NCBI GenBank assembly: GCA_965203865.1
Contig: OZ241916.1
Location: 2,108,001-2,172,000, forward strand
Length of the DNA stretch: 64,000 nt
From: G965200765 sp965203865
Lineage (GTDB): Bacteria > Pseudomonadota > Gammaproteobacteria > Arenicellales > JAJDZL01
Direction of reading: 5' to 3'
Both the position numbers and the translations under genes were made by a program. Under the pieces are notes generated by a model. That model had not been told where the DNA came from and made no database searches. It saw only the letters and a program-made list of their open reading frames with translations. Within the stretch, counting starts at the first letter, position 1. Every line of letters starts with the position of its first letter. Below are positions 61,350 to 64,000 of this stretch, one piece after another.

Positions 61350-62501
61350 CTATGCAGTAATCAAGTCCAAATTGTGCCGACTCAGTCGCTGCACCCCGGA
61401 TTCCTCAACTAGCACCGTTTCTCCAAGAGTCATTGCGAACTGATTTTCTGTATCAAACAGAATCATGTGAATAAAGAAAACCATGTTCGGCTCAATGATG
61501 ACCGAATTGCCCGTATAGAACATGGGCCAATCCATCCAGGTCGGTGCATATGTTGTTCCAAGACTATAGCCGCAAGCATTCATCCTTTGCTCTTTGAATC
61601 CATGCTCATCCATGACTCTTGCGTGAGCGTCAAATACATCCCCCATGGTACTCCCAACCTTTACTGCATCCTGACAGGCCTGGATTGCTTCCACGGATGC
61701 CTGATGCATCGCCAATTGTCTTGGATCTGGTTCTCCGATAATTATTGTACGCATCAGACAAGAATGATAATGCCTGTAAACTCCGGCAAATTCCAGTGTT
61801 AATTGATCTTGTTCCGACAAATGCCTGCGCCCCGAAACATACCTGCAAAGCAAAGCATTCTCCCCTGAGCCGAGAATAAACTCGTTTGCCGGATCATCTC
61901 CCCCGCCTCGATATATTGCCCCGTGCATTGCCGCCAGAATATCCCCTTCGAAAGCTCCGGGTGCTGTTAACCGAATGGCTTCGTCCAAGGCATCATCTGC
62001 AAGCTCAGCGGCTCGCTTTGCATACTCAATTTCAGGCAAAGACTTGACCACTCTCAACTTGCTGACGATATCAGAGGCATTTTCCAATTGACAGTACTCA
62101 GACAACGATGGTTCGATACTCGACCAAAGTTCTGCAGTCAGTCCATAGGCATTCAACTCGACTCCGAGACGCTTGCCCCTGCATTTGTAGTCGTCCAGCA
62201 TGGACAGGAGATCTTCGACCGGCTTCTTTCCCTCCTGATCTACCCACACCCGAATATCATCAATCGTCGAAGTCACCTGTGCCTGGTACATGTCCGGACG
62301 ACGAGTTAGCAAAGAAATTTTGCCACTAGCATCCAGATAGGCACACTGAAAAAAGCAATAGCCAAACGTATCATAGCCGGTCAGGTAGTACATGCTTTCC
62401 TGTCGAAACAGCAAAATGCCGTCCAGTCCGCGATGATGAAGTTCAGCGGTAACTGCACTGGTTCTTTGATCGAATTCTTCCTTTGAAAAATGAAGGCTCA
62501 T
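61350..62501 (-). CDS. Creatinase-type M24 hydrolase, DoeA-like
   Basis: 383 aa. N-terminal creatinase domain (GILLFRQESMYYLTGYDTFGYCFFQCAYLD) and pita-bread C-domain. The usual metal Asp pair is missing: the corresponding block is LTLEFAGVYRHYHSCLMRTIIIGEP, like creatinase and ectoine hydrolase (DoeA/EutD), which work without metal. Later positions IEPNMVFFIHMILF and MTLGETVLVEE also fit that group. Divergent from a PhyH gene 84 bp away and near a cyclodeaminase-family gene, a class found in ectoine-use clusters (EutC). Substrate not certain; a cyclic or N-methylated amidine compound is likely. Confidence 0.75.
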   Translation of the reverse strand: MSLHFSKEEFDQRTSAVTAELHHRGLDGILLFRQESMYYLTGYDTFGYCFFQCAYLDASGKISLLTRRPDMYQAQVTSTIDDIRVWVDQEGKKPVEDLLSMLDDYKCRGKRLGVELNAYGLTAELWSSIEPSLSEYCQLENASDIVSKLRVVKSLPEIEYAKRAAELADDALDEAIRLTAPGAFEGDILAAMHGAIYRGGGDDPANEFILGSGENALLCRYVSGRRHLSEQDQLTLEFAGVYRHYHSCLMRTIIIGEPDPRQLAMHQASVEAIQACQDAVKVGSTMGDVFDAHARVMDEHGFKEQRMNACGYSLGTTYAPTWMDWPMFYTGNSVIIEPNMVFFIHMILFDTENQFAMTLGETVLVEESGVQRLSRHNLDLITA

Positions 62502-62585
62502 AAATTTCTATGTTGTAATAAAGCGAATTTTGATAAATTGATTTAAATTTCAATCTGCAATTATAGATGGTAGCAGTCATTATCC

Positions 62586-63410
62586 ATGGGTTTATCTAGC
62601 GAAGCACTTGAACAATTCCACAGGGACGGGTTCACTCCCTCAATTTCTGTTATACCCCAGCACCAAGCCCGGCATTACCGAATGGAGCTGGAAGCGATAG
62701 AGATGACAGTCGGTCCCCTGCTTGGAGGGCGCAGACTAAAATGTCACCTGCTTTACAAGTGGGTGTCCGAGTTGATTCGTATTCCAACCGTCGTAGAGCC
62801 TGTCAAAGATGTTCTTGGGCCTGACATAATGTGCTGGGGCACGGACATGTGGGTAAAAGAAGCGAATTCCGAAACATTCGTATCCTGGCATCAAGACAGC
62901 GAGTATTGGGGCATAGACAGCGATCAATTGATTACAGCCTGGGTAGCTTTATCTCCGTCAACTATAGAAAGCGGCTGCATGCGCATGCTTCCGGGCAGTC
63001 ACAAGGCACCCGCGTTGTCCCATACAGATACATTTCAAGAGAATAACATGCTGACTCGCGGACAAACGATTTTCGGTGTTGACGAAGACAAGGCAGTTAA
63101 TATCGAGGTAGACACTGGGGAAGCGGTTTACTTTGCATATCGCATTGCTCACGCCTCCCACCCGAATCGAAGCAACGACCGCCGTATCGGTGTGGCAATA
63201 CGATACATTTCACCGTTGGCAAGGCAAACAAAATCAGATTGGGACACTGCAACGCTAATTTGCGGCGAGGACCGTTACGGTCACTTTGAACTGGAACCTG
63301 AACCAAAAGACGACTTTGACCCGATAGCAGTAGCGTTCCATAAAAAGTCGAATGAAAACTACCGGCAAATCCTGTATTCGGGTACTGACTGGAAAACTCA
63401 TCGAACCTAG
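62586..63410 (+). CDS. Phytanoyl-CoA dioxygenase (PhyH) family oxygenase
   Basis: 274-aa Fe(II)/2-oxoglutarate oxygenase. The 2-His-1-carboxylate triad appears in FVSWHQDSEYWG (H-x-D, near residue 100) and in FAYRIAHASHPNRSNDRRIGVAIRY (distal His near 189 and the 2-oxoglutarate Arg); LPGSHKAP is typical. PhyH relatives hydroxylate ectoine (EctD), alkaloids or small amides. Starts at ATG 62586 and precedes the cyclodeaminase-family gene by 51 bp on the same strand. Confidence 0.85.
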   Translation: MGLSSEALEQFHRDGFTPSISVIPQHQARHYRMELEAIEMTVGPLLGGRRLKCHLLYKWVSELIRIPTVVEPVKDVLGPDIMCWGTDMWVKEANSETFVSWHQDSEYWGIDSDQLITAWVALSPSTIESGCMRMLPGSHKAPALSHTDTFQENNMLTRGQTIFGVDEDKAVNIEVDTGEAVYFAYRIAHASHPNRSNDRRIGVAIRYISPLARQTKSDWDTATLICGEDRYGHFELEPEPKDDFDPIAVAFHKKSNENYRQILYSGTDWKTHRT

Positions 63411-63461
63411 TCCAAGTCAAATACACCGGTCGTTCATACTAAAAATCGAGAGACCTGCTAC

Positions 63462-64000
63462 ATGCATAATATTTCAGCTGAAGACATAAATCGAGTTTGC
63501 GACTATGCAAGCTTGGTAGACAGATTTGAACAACTCCACCGAGAAGAGCCGGCAATTCTTAAAGACATGCTTCTCACCCAGCAAAACTCGGAATCAGGAA
63601 CAGAAAACAATGCGCTGATTCGAGCCGCATGGAGTAGCAGCCAGGCACTGGGAATAAAATCTGCAACGATTTTTCCAGACAATACGGTAAAAACTGAGAT
63701 GCCTGCAATTCATGCTGTTTACCTGCTGTTTGAAGCGACTCATGGTACTCCGGTAGCAGTAATGGATGGCACTACTCTCACTTACTACAAAACAGCAGCA
63801 GACTCTGCCCTGGGTGGAAAGCTCCTGGCTCGGCACGATTTGTCTACAATGGCGATGATTGGTGCTGGAGCAATGGCACCTCATCTCATCAAGGCGCATT
63901 GCGCGGTACACCATAGTCTTCAGACAGTAATAATATGGAACCGTACCGCTTCAAAAGCTGAAAAATTAGCTGATGAAATCTCAATACGCGGTGTAGAGAT
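63462..64000 (+). CDS. Ornithine cyclodeaminase / mu-crystallin family protein (3' truncated by window)
   Basis: At least 179 codons, running off the window. N-terminal part HNISAEDINRVCDYASLVDRFEQLHREEP, then GIKSATIFPDNTVKTEMPAIHAVYLLFEATHGTPVAVMDGTTLTYYKTAADSALGGKLLARHD, followed by the Rossmann entry MAMIGAGAMAPHLIKAH and the WNRTASKAEKLADE segment, all family-typical. Members act as ornithine cyclodeaminase, alanine dehydrogenase, ketimine reductase or the EutC-type protein of ectoine use. The PhyH and creatinase-like neighbours make an EutC-like role plausible. Confidence 0.85.
   Translation, partial: MHNISAEDINRVCDYASLVDRFEQLHREEPAILKDMLLTQQNSESGTENNALIRAAWSSSQALGIKSATIFPDNTVKTEMPAIHAVYLLFEATHGTPVAVMDGTTLTYYKTAADSALGGKLLARHDLSTMAMIGAGAMAPHLIKAHCAVHHSLQTVIIWNRTASKAEKLADEISIRGVE

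Overview
The window reads as a chromosomal segment of a Gram-negative bacterium, most likely a member of the Pseudomonadota. The grounds are two autotransporter-type outer-membrane proteins, a complete urease operon, a polyamine-type ABC transporter and several catabolic operons. Gene content (a DddP-like M24 enzyme, a SauS/SauT-like pair, an MttB homologue, a BKACE enzyme, PhyH, a creatinase-type M24 protein) suggests a metabolically versatile marine or host-associated organism. The species cannot be named from the sequence.

Layout. 0.2-7.4 kb: APH-type kinase, DddP-like M24 enzyme, RtcB RNA ligase, and a PotD/PotB/PotC-type transporter without its ATPase. 7.6-12.5 kb: a guanidino-hydrolase / N-carbamoyl-hydrolase / D12 DNA methylase operon whose last gene is split by an IS1380-family element. 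13-15.5 kb: a DprA-like gene with a TnpB-carrying transposon inserted exactly at its start codon. 15.8-23.2 kb: DUF3726 / unknown / divergent M19 operon and a large autotransporter. 23.3-26.2 kb: SauS/SauT-like pair. 26.3-27.7 kb: a transposon carrying a methyltransferase. 27.7-32.8 kb: ureDABCEFG. 32.8-40.8 kb: DyP peroxidase, a gentisate dioxygenase / diiron oxygenase / SDR / reductase cluster, BKACE and MttB homologue. 61-64 kb: creatinase-like M24, PhyH, and a cyclodeaminase-family gene running off the end.

The most unusual part is 41-61 kb, a defence-island-like region. A two-gene cassette occurs there twice intact and once as a relic. Gene 1 is a ~420-aa P-loop ATPase with a DUF4143 (PD-(D/E)XK-like) domain. 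Gene 2 overlaps it by ATGA and encodes a 1166-1392-aa NACHT/STAND-like NTPase with a long helical middle. In copy 1 gene 2 ends in a PD-(D/E)XK-like nuclease domain. Each copy is preceded by a 34-bp palindrome that sits on a promoter about 10 nt from the ATG. In copy 2 the nuclease domain has been deleted, leaving a short scar.

A second theme is a family of transposons with GGGAAYTATATA-type terminal inverted repeats and 8-bp target duplications, in line with the IS1595 family. One carries transposase plus a methyltransferase-HNH fusion whose 5' end contains an octanucleotide repeat tract, currently out of frame and so probably phase-variable. One carries a methyltransferase-GIY-YIG fusion with only the tail of a transposase. 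One carries an intact TnpB. Two decayed TnpB pieces with similar ends follow copy 1 and the relic of the NTPase cassette.

All functions are inferred from reading motifs by eye; no database search was possible.
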